Under the pieces are notes generated by a model. That model did no database searches. It was not told the DNA's origin and saw only the letters and a program-made list of their open reading frames with translations. A stretch of 64,000 nucleotides of DNA. Source: Flavobacteriaceae bacterium UBA1903. GTDB taxonomy: Bacteria > Bacteroidota > Bacteroidia > Flavobacteriales > Flavobacteriaceae. Shown here one piece after another: positions 53,533 through 60,924 of the stretch. The number at the start of each line of letters is the position of its first letter. Position 1 is the stretch's first letter. The translations under genes and the position numbers were made by a program. The stretch spans positions 57,756-121,755 of the forward strand of contig DDGL01000004.1 of the NCBI GenBank assembly GCA_002337605.1, in the 5' to 3' direction.

Positions 53533-53928
53533 TTAATTGGCCGTTTCCAGCCCGTCCTCTTCCCAAGCCGTGATGCCTCCGTCCAGGTCATATATTTCAG
53601 TGAAGCCCATTTCAGCAAGAATTTTTGCTGCTCTTGCACTTCTTCCACCAGATCTACAATACACGTATACTGGTTTATCTTTATCCAAGGTTTTTACTTT
53701 CTCCTGGAAGTCAGCTTCAGTTACACAAATATTCTGAGCGTCTTTTAAATGCGCCACGCCGTATTCTTCTGCAGTACGCACGTCCACTAATTGCAAAGAG
53801 GTGTTACTTTTATTGTATACAGCATCATACACATCCTGCGGACTCACAGTCTGGACTTCCTTCTTGGGCTGAGAACAAGAAGTTACAAGGCTAATCGCCA
53901 GTAAAAAAATAAATAAGAATTGTTTCAT
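53533..53928 (-). CDS. Rhodanese-like lipoprotein
   Basis: A 131-residue protein. Signal peptide with lipobox LVTSC (Cys about 18). One rhodanese domain: LVDVRTAEEYGVAHLKDAQNI, then the active-site loop VYCRSGGRSARAA with catalytic Cys, and IYDLDGGITAWEEDG. It would act as a periplasmic sulfurtransferase tethered to a membrane. The ATG overlaps the stop of the upstream cytoplasmic rhodanese by one base (TAATG). Confidence 0.9.
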   Translation of the reverse strand: MKQFLFIFLLAISLVTSCSQPKKEVQTVSPQDVYDAVYNKSNTSLQLVDVRTAEEYGVAHLKDAQNICVTEADFQEKVKTLDKDKPVYVYCRSGGRSARAAKILAEMGFTEIYDLDGGITAWEEDGLETAN

Positions 53929-54242
53929 TATAAATTGGCTTTATCACCGGTCCATTCAGAAAATCCGCCTATAAGATTATAGGTGTTTTTAAAACCCATA
54001 GATTCCATAATCATACACGCTTGGGCACTTCGTGCTCCGGAACGACAATATACATAATAGTTTTTGGCTTTGTCCAGTTCCTGTACGCCTGCCATAAAAG
54101 AAGGAGCATTCTGAATATCTAAATGTTGAGCGTTGGGAATAACACCTTCATCTACCTCGTGTGGTGTACGTACGTCAAGGATAACGCCTGTAGCATCTTC
54201 TACTAATTGTTTGTGCCACTGTTCTTGTGTTAGGTCTTGCAT
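53928..54242 (-). CDS. Cytoplasmic rhodanese-like protein
   Basis: A 104-residue single rhodanese domain without a signal peptide: GVILDVRTPHEVDEGVIPNAQHLDI, active-site loop VYCRSGARSAQAC with catalytic Cys, and TYNLIGGFSEWTGDK. GlpE-like sulfurtransferase activity is expected. Paired with the lipoprotein rhodanese downstream, the operon places the same chemistry on both sides of the inner membrane. Confidence 0.9.
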   Translation of the reverse strand: MQDLTQEQWHKQLVEDATGVILDVRTPHEVDEGVIPNAQHLDIQNAPSFMAGVQELDKAKNYYVYCRSGARSAQACMIMESMGFKNTYNLIGGFSEWTGDKANL

Positions 54243-54270
54243 AGTTTGTTAAATTTAAGCAAAAATAAAA

Positions 54271-54301
54271 AATCCGCTACAGATATGTCCTGTAGCGGAT
54301 T
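54271..54301. terminator. Terminator between the thioredoxin-like and rhodanese genes
   Basis: AATCCGCTACAG (54271-54282) and CTGTAGCGGATT (54290-54301), a 12-bp perfect stem followed by GTTTTGTT on the plus strand and TTTTTATTTTTGC on the minus strand. Both adjacent genes run on the minus strand, so it ends the gene at 54325. Confidence 0.8.
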
Positions 54302-54324
54302 GTTTTGTTACAATTACTTATTCA

Positions 54325-55026
54325 CTATGCCTTCTTCTGCTTTACAGAACAGCCAATTGCTTTTGTTTCTTTAACCGAAACTTCTTTACCAGCCAACAGC
54401 TCGTCAATTGCTTTTGCCAGAAACTGATCTTTTACTGCATCTCCATTACGTACATTATCATCAATTGCTCCTATGTATTTTACTACGTTCCCTTTGTCTT
54501 CTTTTTTCAATAAATATACATGAGGTGTTTTGGTCGCTCCATAGCTTGCATATACCGAATTTGATGCATCATACAAATAGGGAAATGTAAACCCTTTTTC
54601 CTTTGCTTTTGCCTGCATTAATTCAAACGTATCGTCTGGCTGTACTTCCGGATCGTTAGGGTTAATCGCAATTACCGGATAGCCCTTTTCTTTATACTTC
54701 TTATCCAGTGCTATAATTCTATCCTCACTCGCAACGGCAAACGGACAGGTATTACAGGTAAATATGACCACAAATCCTTTGGCATCTTTGTAATCACTAA
54801 GCGATACCATTTCACCATTTACATCTTTTAGTTTAAAATCTGTGGCTACATCGCCTATCCCATATCCCTTGGTCATGTTTATTTCTTCCTTATCTGCCAT
54901 TGCAACTTCTTTCACAGTAGTTACTTCGGCTTCAGCAGTTGACTCTTTCTCTTTCGTTTCCTGGCATGCTACAAAAAGCGTTGTAACGGCTGCCAGTGTT
55001 GCTAATTTTAAAAAATTTGTTTTCAT
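54325..55026 (-). CDS. Thioredoxin-fold (AhpC/TSA-like) lipoprotein
   Basis: A 233-residue protein. Signal peptide with lipobox LFVAC (Cys about 21), then an acidic linker. Domain: GIGDVATDFKLKDVNGEMVSLSDY, the redox pair CNTCPFA near residue 96, and GATKTPHVYLL with the cis-Pro. A third conserved-type Cys is in IGCSVK near the C-terminus. It resembles the thioredoxin-like proteins of the AhpC/TSA superfamily found next to TlpA homologues. Its start codon is preceded by the same hairpin as typA. Confidence 0.88.
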   Translation of the reverse strand: MKTNFLKLATLAAVTTLFVACQETKEKESTAEAEVTTVKEVAMADKEEINMTKGYGIGDVATDFKLKDVNGEMVSLSDYKDAKGFVVIFTCNTCPFAVASEDRIIALDKKYKEKGYPVIAINPNDPEVQPDDTFELMQAKAKEKGFTFPYLYDASNSVYASYGATKTPHVYLLKKEDKGNVVKYIGAIDDNVRNGDAVKDQFLAKAIDELLAGKEVSVKETKAIGCSVKQKKA

Positions 55027-55062
55027 CTTTAATGCCCGTGTATGCGGGTGATTTTTAGTTAT
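55024..55062 (-). promoter_or_regulatory. Pre-start hairpin element upstream of the thioredoxin-like gene
   Basis: On the minus strand: ATCACCCG-CATACA-CGGGCATTAAAG directly before the ATG. The stem is CCCG (55048-55045) with CGGG (55038-55035). Compared with the typA copy the stem, the TCA before it and the TTAAA spacing after it are identical while the loop differs. It also lies at or beyond the stop codon of the upstream tlpA-like gene. Confidence 0.55.
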
Positions 55063-55631
55063 AAAATTGTTTTTAGTTCAGTTTCTAGTTCCTCATAAGT
55101 AAACGATTTCTCATAAAATTTTTGAGTTTCCTCTTTTACAAAAATCGTTGCCGGAATAGCACCACTCCATTCCTCACTTACTTTAGGGATCCAAGTATTT
55201 GCATCGGGGTCGTCCAAAAGTAGAATCTCACTTTGTAGATTGTGTTTTTTAATAAAAGGAATTACTTGTTTCTCTATATGCTTCGGAAAATCCAGACTTA
55301 CCAAAACCACTTGTACGTTTTTATCTTTATAGTTCTTCTGAAGATCTTCAAAATAAGGCAGTTCTTTTACACAAGGCTTGCACCAGGTAGCCCAGAAGTT
55401 AATGACATAAGTAGTCTCTGCAGCTGGTTTCTGAAGATACCTCGATTCAAATTCAGAAAAATCTACTAATTCTAACTCGTCATATGTAGCAGTTTCGGTT
55501 GTTTCAGAGGTGTTGGTTGTTGCCTTTGTAATTGTTTCTACAACAGCATCGGCATCCACATTTTCCGCTTCTTTATTGTTTCCGCAGGATACGAACAGCA
55601 TAGCCCATAAAATACTTAGTACTACTTTCAT
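55059..55631 (-). CDS. TlpA-like thiol-disulfide oxidoreductase lipoprotein
   Basis: A 190-residue protein. Short signal with lipobox MLFVSC, an acidic Thr-rich linker, then a thioredoxin fold with NFWATWCKPCVKELPYFEDLQ (CxxC active site) and GAIPATIFV (cis-Pro). TlpA/ResA-type proteins reduce disulfides in periplasmic apo-proteins. It is followed after 32 bp by the AhpC/TSA-like lipoprotein gene, so the two are likely co-transcribed, with the hairpin element in the gap. Confidence 0.92.
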   Translation of the reverse strand: MKVVLSILWAMLFVSCGNNKEAENVDADAVVETITKATTNTSETTETATYDELELVDFSEFESRYLQKPAAETTYVINFWATWCKPCVKELPYFEDLQKNYKDKNVQVVLVSLDFPKHIEKQVIPFIKKHNLQSEILLLDDPDANTWIPKVSEEWSGAIPATIFVKEETQKFYEKSFTYEELETELKTIL

Positions 55632-55717
55632 ACGATAAAAGTATACATTACAACGATTGGCAATCTTGAATCGCTGTTAAAAAAATGATAAAATGAAAAC
55701 TATACCAAAATTTATAT

Positions 55718-55736
55718 TACATTTGTACATACAAAT
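55718..55736 (+). promoter_or_regulatory. marR promoter and overlapping palindromic operator
   Basis: The -7 box TACATTTG (55718-55725) matches TAnnTTTG. It overlaps the palindrome ATTTGTA-CA-TACAAAT (55721-55736), 7-bp arms around a 2-bp centre, 15 bp before the marR ATG. This is the expected position for autorepression. Confidence 0.65.
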
Positions 55737-55751
55737 ATTGTAACAACAACT

Positions 55752-56204
55752 ATGAAAATTGAAGAAGCTATAAAAGCCACAGGTGCAATGGATCTATCCG
55801 CAAAAACGGTTATAAATATTGCATATACGAGTAGGTCATTAGAAGAGCCTTTTCAAGCTATGCTGAAAGAATACGATCTTTCTGCACAGCAATTTAATGT
55901 CCTCCGTATTCTTAGAGGGCAACGAGGCAAACCAGCCAACCTATCTACTTTACAAGAAAGAATGATAGACAAAAACAGTAATACCACACGCTTAGTAGAC
56001 AAGCTGTTAAAGAAAGGGTGGGTACTGCGTCAAGTATGTGAAAAAAACCGCAGGAAAATTGAAATTTTTATTACCGAAGATGGGCTTCAGCTTTTAAGTA
56101 CGTTGGATCCAATAGTTACTGAAAGTAATAAAAAGAGCGTTAGCAATCTCACCAATTCAGAATTAGAAACTTTAAATAATTTATTAGATAAACTTAGATC
56201 CTAA
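55752..56204 (+). CDS. MarR-family transcriptional regulator
   Basis: A 150-residue winged-helix regulator: YDLSAQQFNVLRILRGQRGKPANLSTLQERM is the N-terminal part of the HTH, NSNTTRLVDKLLKKGWVLRQ the recognition helix, and NRRKIEIFITEDGLQLL the wing. It is followed after 18 bp by a YceI gene, so it probably controls itself and YceI. No catalytic cysteine-based sensor is obvious; the ligand is unknown. Confidence 0.93.
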   Translation: MKIEEAIKATGAMDLSAKTVINIAYTSRSLEEPFQAMLKEYDLSAQQFNVLRILRGQRGKPANLSTLQERMIDKNSNTTRLVDKLLKKGWVLRQVCEKNRRKIEIFITEDGLQLLSTLDPIVTESNKKSVSNLTNSELETLNNLLDKLRS

Positions 56205-56222
56205 ACCTTAAAAACAAGCATT

Positions 56223-56792
56223 ATGAAAACAATTAAATCTTTACTATTAATCGCTGTAGTGGTAACAGCTTCAGCATTCACAAACCCTATGACTATGAAA
56301 AAGAAAATAAACATTACAGAAAGTAACATTGAGTGGAAAGGAAAGAAAATCCTGGGCTCACATACAGGTACCATCCAGTTAAAAGACGGGTATCTGGAAA
56401 TGGATGGAGAAAATCTAGTAGGTGGTATGTTTACAGTAGACATGACAACCATTACCGTAACAGACCTTGAAGGTGAGAACAAAGGAAAACTGGAAGGACA
56501 CTTAAAAAGTGCCGACTTCTTTGGAGTTGAAAACCATCCTACCTCAGTGCTGGTAATTAACAGTGCTACCAAAGACGGTAATACGTACGCAGTAAACGCC
56601 AACATTACCATTAAAGGACATACAGAACCCATTACTTTTGATCTTGAAATGGGTGCAAGCGCTGCACAAGCAAGCTTTAAAATAGACCGTACAAAATTTG
56701 ACATTCGGTATGGTTCGGGAAGTTTTGCAGACAACCTTGGCGACAATGCAATTAGCGACAAATTCACATTAGACGTTTTATTGAAATTTTAA
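56223..56792 (+). CDS. YceI-family periplasmic protein
   Basis: A 189-residue protein with a signal peptide (MKTIKSLLLIAVVVTASAFT). The YceI lipocalin-like barrel is seen from ESNIEWKGKKILGSHTGTIQ through GHLKSADFFGVENHPTSVLVI and TIKGHTEPITFDLE to the SGSFADNLGDNAISDKFTLDV end. These proteins bind polyisoprenoid or amphipathic ligands in the periplasm. A long ORF on the opposite strand (56201-56767) is a shadow of this gene. Downstream of marR with an 18-bp gap. Confidence 0.93.
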   Translation: MKTIKSLLLIAVVVTASAFTNPMTMKKKINITESNIEWKGKKILGSHTGTIQLKDGYLEMDGENLVGGMFTVDMTTITVTDLEGENKGKLEGHLKSADFFGVENHPTSVLVINSATKDGNTYAVNANITIKGHTEPITFDLEMGASAAQASFKIDRTKFDIRYGSGSFADNLGDNAISDKFTLDVLLKF

Positions 56793-56803
56793 GCGTTAGT
56801 TGC

Positions 56804-56833
56804 TTGTAGTTCAAAATTTCATTTCTATATTTG
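56804..56833 (+). promoter_or_regulatory. trp operon promoter (TTG-N19-TATATTTG)
   Basis: TTG at 56804-56806 and TATATTTG at 56826-56833, separated by 19 bp, fit the full Bacteroidota promoter consensus. The leader peptide ATG at 56844 is only 10 bp beyond the -7 box, so the transcript has almost no leader before it. Confidence 0.75.
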
Positions 56834-56843
56834 AAACTGAATT

Positions 56844-56900
56844 ATGAAAATTACAAATACACATTCTTGGTGGTGGAACAACTTACGGAAAACGTCGTGA
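56844..56900 (+). CDS. trpL: trp leader peptide (three tandem Trp codons)
   Basis: An 18-residue ORF, MKITNTHSWWWNNLRKTS, with ATG at 56844 and TGA at 56898-56900. Three consecutive TGG codons make its translation a tryptophan sensor: ribosome stalling at low charged tRNA-Trp should favour read-through into trpE. It sits between the operon promoter and a strong terminator, the classic attenuator layout, and fits the Bacteroid-trp leader class described for this phylum. Confidence 0.9.
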   Translation: MKITNTHSWWWNNLRKTS

Positions 56901-56928
56901 GCAACCCCGAGTATGTAACAACCATATA

Positions 56929-56961
56929 AAGGCTTATCTTCACGATAAGCCTTTTTTTTTT
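56929..56961 (+). terminator. trp attenuator terminator
   Basis: AAGGCTTATC (56929-56938) and GATAAGCCTT (56944-56953), a 10-bp perfect stem with a 5-nt loop followed by a run of ten or so T. It lies 70 bp before trpE and 29 bp after the leader peptide stop. The antiterminator pairing was not resolved by eye. Confidence 0.92.
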
Positions 56962-57030
56962 GCCCCTACCTTTCGACGCTGTTCGGGGTACGAGTACAAC
57001 TAATAAATTTTCCGCTATGCGGAGCCACTA

Positions 57031-58428
57031 ATGAAATATACGTTAACAACCCATTCAAAAAAACTACTGGCAGATACCCTCACGCCCGTGTCTGTGTATC
57101 TGCGATTACGTGATAAATTTCCCAACAGTTTGCTACTGGAAAGCAGCGATTATCACGCTAATGACAATAGTTTCAGCTACATTTGCTGCAACCCAATTGC
57201 AACATTTAAGGTTGAAAATGAACTCATTACAACCCAGTTTCCGAATGGAACAACTACAACCTCCAGTACCACTGAAGCCGGTGTCGTAAAATCGCTGGAA
57301 GTCTTTACGCAATCCTTTGAGTCTAAATCTGAGAAGAAGTATAAGTTTATCAATAATGGAATTTTTGGATATACAGGATATGATGCTGTACGCTATTTTG
57401 AAAATATTGAAGTAGATAAATCTAAAGCCTCTTTAGACATTCCAGACATGTATTACGCTGTCTATCAAAATATCATTGCGATTAACCACTTTAATAATGA
57501 AGCCTATATTTTTTCGCACAATTATAAATCTGAAAGTAATATTTCAGAACTAGAGCTACTCTTAAAATCGAAAGATTTTGCCGAGTACCCTTTCCGAAGA
57601 AATGGTAATGCCTCAACCAATCTTAAAGATGAAGATTTCAAAGAATTGGTAAAAAAATGTAAACAACACTGCGCTCGGGGTGATGTATTTCAAATTGTGC
57701 CCAGCAAACGATTTACGCAAGGATTTACAGGAGATGAATTTAATGTGTACCGGGCGTTGCGAAGTGTAAACCCCTCCCCTTACCTATTTTATTTTGACTA
57801 CGGAAATTTCAAAATATTTGGGAGTTCGCCAGAAGCACAATTGGTCGTTAAAGAGGGGGTTGCCGAAATACACCCTATTGCGGGAACCTTTAAACGTACC
57901 GGAAACGACGAGCAGGATGCTGTCCTGGCCAGGCAATTAGCCGAAGATGACAAAGAAAATAGCGAACACGTTATGTTGGTAGACCTGGCACGAAACGATT
58001 TAAGTCGGCATGGAACGGGTGTAAAAGTAGAAACTTACAGGGAGGTGCAGTTTTTCAGTCATGTAATTCATTTGGTAAGCAAAGTAACGGCAAAAATTCA
58101 TATAGGCACCAGCACCATGCAAGTAGTTGCAGATACGTTTCCCGCAGGAACTCTAAGTGGTGCACCAAAGCACAAAGCAATGCAGTTACTTGAAAAATAC
58201 GAGAATACCAATCGGGAATTTTATGGTGGTGCTATCGGTTTTATGGATTTTAAAGGCAATTATAACCACGCTATAATCATACGATCGTTTGTGAGTAAAA
58301 ATCACACCTTGAATTATCAGGCAGGCGCAGGAATTGTTTCCGAAAGCAATCCGGAAAGCGAATTACAGGAAGTATACAACAAACTGGGAGCGCTTACAAA
58401 AGCTTTGGAAATAGCTGAAGAAATTTAA
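57031..58428 (+). CDS. trpE: Anthranilate synthase component I
   Basis: A 465-residue chorismate-binding enzyme that, with TrpG, converts chorismate and glutamine to anthranilate. LLLESSDYHANDNSFSYICCNP is the N-terminal region that includes the LLES element of Trp feedback inhibition. Catalytic-domain stretches are DVFQIVPSKRF, PSPYLFYFDYG, HPIAGTFKRTGNDEQD, ENSEHVMLVDLARNDLSR, DTFPAGTLSGAPKHKAM and GGAIGFMDFKGN. First structural gene of trpEGDCFBA, directly behind the attenuator. Confidence 0.97.
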   Translation: MKYTLTTHSKKLLADTLTPVSVYLRLRDKFPNSLLLESSDYHANDNSFSYICCNPIATFKVENELITTQFPNGTTTTSSTTEAGVVKSLEVFTQSFESKSEKKYKFINNGIFGYTGYDAVRYFENIEVDKSKASLDIPDMYYAVYQNIIAINHFNNEAYIFSHNYKSESNISELELLLKSKDFAEYPFRRNGNASTNLKDEDFKELVKKCKQHCARGDVFQIVPSKRFTQGFTGDEFNVYRALRSVNPSPYLFYFDYGNFKIFGSSPEAQLVVKEGVAEIHPIAGTFKRTGNDEQDAVLARQLAEDDKENSEHVMLVDLARNDLSRHGTGVKVETYREVQFFSHVIHLVSKVTAKIHIGTSTMQVVADTFPAGTLSGAPKHKAMQLLEKYENTNREFYGGAIGFMDFKGNYNHAIIIRSFVSKNHTLNYQAGAGIVSESNPESELQEVYNKLGALTKALEIAEEI

Positions 58429-58505
58429 ATACAATGCTCCCTGTGAGTCACGTAAAAAAATAATACATATTAAAAAAGATACCGCATATTGGGCGGAGCC
58501 GAAAT

Positions 58506-59072
58506 ATGAAAATACTAGTAATAGATAACTACGATAGCTTCGTATACAATCTGGTCCATTACCTGGAAGAGCTGGATTGCGAAGTAACGGTTTTGCGTAA
58601 TGATCAATTTCACCTGGATGAAGTGGCACGCTATGACAAAATTCTCCTCTCCCCAGGTCCTGGAATTCCGGACGAAGCCGGGTTGCTTAAAGATGTTATT
58701 AAAACATACGCGGGCAAAAAACCAATTTTTGGGGTTTGTCTGGGCCAGCAAGCTATTGGAGAAGTGTTTGGCGGTTCCCTTATTAATTTAAGTGAAGTGT
58801 TTCACGGTGTAGCCACTAAAGCCGAAATTCTAGTAAATGACGAAGCTTTATTTAAGGACCTAGGAAAGGAGATAGAAATAGGTCGTTATCACTCATGGGT
58901 GGTTTCCAAAGAAGGATTTCCGGAGAGTCTGGAGGTTACCGCTATTGATGAAAACGGACAAATTATGTCCTTGCGACACCGCGAACTAGATATAAGAGGT
59001 GTACAATTTCATCCCGAAAGTGTCCTTACACCCAAAGGAAAACAAATTATTAAAAACTGGGTTGAAATGTAG
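58506..59072 (+). CDS. trpG: Anthranilate synthase component II (glutamine amidotransferase)
   Basis: A 188-residue class I glutamine amidotransferase: ILVIDNYDSFVYNLVHYLEEL at the start, LLSPGPGIP (oxyanion region), nucleophile Cys in FGVCLGQQAIGE, and the His-Glu pair in GVQFHPESVLTP. It supplies ammonia to TrpE. It lies 77 bp after trpE and is not fused to TrpD, unlike in E. coli. It may also serve PabB if the organism has only one such subunit. Confidence 0.97.
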   Translation: MKILVIDNYDSFVYNLVHYLEELDCEVTVLRNDQFHLDEVARYDKILLSPGPGIPDEAGLLKDVIKTYAGKKPIFGVCLGQQAIGEVFGGSLINLSEVFHGVATKAEILVNDEALFKDLGKEIEIGRYHSWVVSKEGFPESLEVTAIDENGQIMSLRHRELDIRGVQFHPESVLTPKGKQIIKNWVEM

Positions 59073-59123
59073 TGTTTAACTGCTACTAAACTGCACAACA
59101 CATAAATACCTAAACTTATACTT

Positions 59124-60116
59124 TTGAAACAAATACTTAACAGACTCATCAATCACGAGCAACTTACCAAAGGGGAAGCGCGTACAGTTCTGGTGAATAT
59201 TAGCGAAGGCAAATACAACAAGAGCCAGATAGCTGCATTTTTAACCGTGTATATGATGCGGAGCGTTTCTATTGAAGAACTAGAAGGTTTCCGGGATGCA
59301 CTTTTAGACTTATGCCTGCGGATAGACGTACGTGATTACAACACCATAGATTTATGCGGTACAGGCGGCGATGGTAAAAACACCTTTAATATTTCAACGC
59401 TGGCTAGTTTTATCACTGCGGGTGCAGGTGTAAAGGTAACCAAGCACGGAAACTATGGAGTTTCTTCTATTAGCGGTAGTAGTAATGTGATGGAGCAGTT
59501 GGGGATCAAATTCAGTAACAATTCCGATTTTTTAATTCGTTGTCTGGAAGAAGCAAATATTTGCATTTTACACGCTCCTCTCTTTCATCCTGCTATGAAA
59601 AATGTAGCACCCATTAGGCGAGAGCTAGGCGTAAAAACATTTTTCAATATGTTGGGACCTATGGTAAATCCAGCGTTTCCGAAGAACCAGGTAGTAGGGG
59701 TATTTAACCTGGAACTAGCCAGGAAATATGGCTACCTCTATCAGAAAGGATCAAAAAACTACGCTATAGTACACGCTATGGATGGGTATGACGAAATTGC
59801 CTTAACAGGGCCCGTAAAAATAATTGCCAATCATACCGAAAGCATCATAACTCCAGAAAGGTTTGGCATTCCTCAAATTACAGCATCTGAAATTTATGGG
59901 GGTGAAACGGTAGTAGCCTCAGCAAAAATATTTACTGATATTTTACAAGGGAACGGCACTCAGGCTCAAAATAATGTAGTGTGTGCCAATGCAGCCCTGG
60001 CTATTAAAACAGTGGATAACTGCACTATTACGGAAGGTTTTGAAAGAGCCACGGAAAGTTTACAATCCGGAAAAGCATTGAAAAGTTTAGAACTTTTGAG
60101 AAAGCTTTCCAAATAA
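59124..60116 (+). CDS. trpD: Anthranilate phosphoribosyltransferase
   Basis: A 330-residue enzyme starting at a TTG (59124). LCGTGGDGKNTFNIST is the PRPP-binding GTGGD loop, KHGNYGVSSISGSSNVMEQLG binds the anthranilate/PRPP pair, and HPAMKNVAPIRRELGVKTFFNMLGPMVNP is the conserved hinge. It transfers phosphoribose to anthranilate, the second pathway step. About 50 bp separates it from trpG. Confidence 0.96.
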   Translation: MKQILNRLINHEQLTKGEARTVLVNISEGKYNKSQIAAFLTVYMMRSVSIEELEGFRDALLDLCLRIDVRDYNTIDLCGTGGDGKNTFNISTLASFITAGAGVKVTKHGNYGVSSISGSSNVMEQLGIKFSNNSDFLIRCLEEANICILHAPLFHPAMKNVAPIRRELGVKTFFNMLGPMVNPAFPKNQVVGVFNLELARKYGYLYQKGSKNYAIVHAMDGYDEIALTGPVKIIANHTESIITPERFGIPQITASEIYGGETVVASAKIFTDILQGNGTQAQNNVVCANAALAIKTVDNCTITEGFERATESLQSGKALKSLELLRKLSK

Positions 60117-60141
60117 CAATTAATATAATTTATACAGCACT

Positions 60142-60924
60142 TTGACGATCCTAGAAAAAATAACCACCTACAAACAAAAGGAAGTTTCAGCAAAAAAAGA
60201 AGCATTCCCTATTTCAGTTTTGGAGCAATCTCAATGGTTTGAAAGAGCGACAACATCGCTGGCAAATGCCTTACAAAATGATTCCGCGGGAATTATCGCA
60301 GAGCACAAGCGTAAATCACCCAGCAAACCTGTTATTAACAATAAGGTCCAAGTGCAGGAGGTTGCTTTGGGATATGAATTAGCTGGCGTAAGTGGAATGT
60401 CTGTTCTAACAGATACCAACTTTTTTGGAGGTTCGTTGGACGATTTGGCCTTGGCTAGAAAAGCTACTTCGTTCCCCTTGCTCCGGAAAGAGTTTATCAT
60501 AGACTCGTATCAGATCTATGAAGCCAAAGCCTATGGAGCCGACGCTATTTTGCTCATTGCTGCTTGTTTGACTCAGCATGAGTTAAAGGAATTTTCGAGG
60601 GTAGCCAAATCCTTACAGTTAGACGTGCTGTTAGAAGTCCATAACGAAGAAGAACTCAAGAAGTCGTTGCTTCCAAGTGTTGATATGTTAGGTGTGAATA
60701 ACCGAAACCTAAAAACGTTTGAAACTTCAATTGAGATAAGTAAACAACTTGCCAGCTTGATTCCATCTGACTTCATAAAAGTTTCAGAAAGTGGCATAAG
60801 CAATACAAAAGCTATCTCAGAATTAAAAGAATACGGCTATCAAGGATTCTTAATCGGCGAGAGTTTTATGAAAACTGATGACCCTGGCAAGGCTGCCAGA
60901 AAATTTATAAACCAACTACCATGA
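60142..60924 (+). CDS. trpC: Indole-3-glycerol phosphate synthase
   Basis: A 260-residue TIM barrel from a TTG start at 60142. Key elements are IIAEHKRKSPSK (catalytic Lys region), LRKEFIIDSYQIYEAKAYGADAILLI, LLEVHNEEEL, GVNNRNLKTFE and SESGI. It closes the ring to indole-3-glycerol phosphate. It is not fused to TrpF, whose gene overlaps its end by 4 bp (ATGA), so the two are translationally coupled. Confidence 0.97.
   Translation: MTILEKITTYKQKEVSAKKEAFPISVLEQSQWFERATTSLANALQNDSAGIIAEHKRKSPSKPVINNKVQVQEVALGYELAGVSGMSVLTDTNFFGGSLDDLALARKATSFPLLRKEFIIDSYQIYEAKAYGADAILLIAACLTQHELKEFSRVAKSLQLDVLLEVHNEEELKKSLLPSVDMLGVNNRNLKTFETSIEISKQLASLIPSDFIKVSESGISNTKAISELKEYGYQGFLIGESFMKTDDPGKAARKFINQLP

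Noticed and set aside
56201..56767. 188-codon ORF on the minus strand
   Set aside because: It lies opposite the YceI gene, whose signal peptide and family motifs are clear. The antisense frame has no recognisable features.
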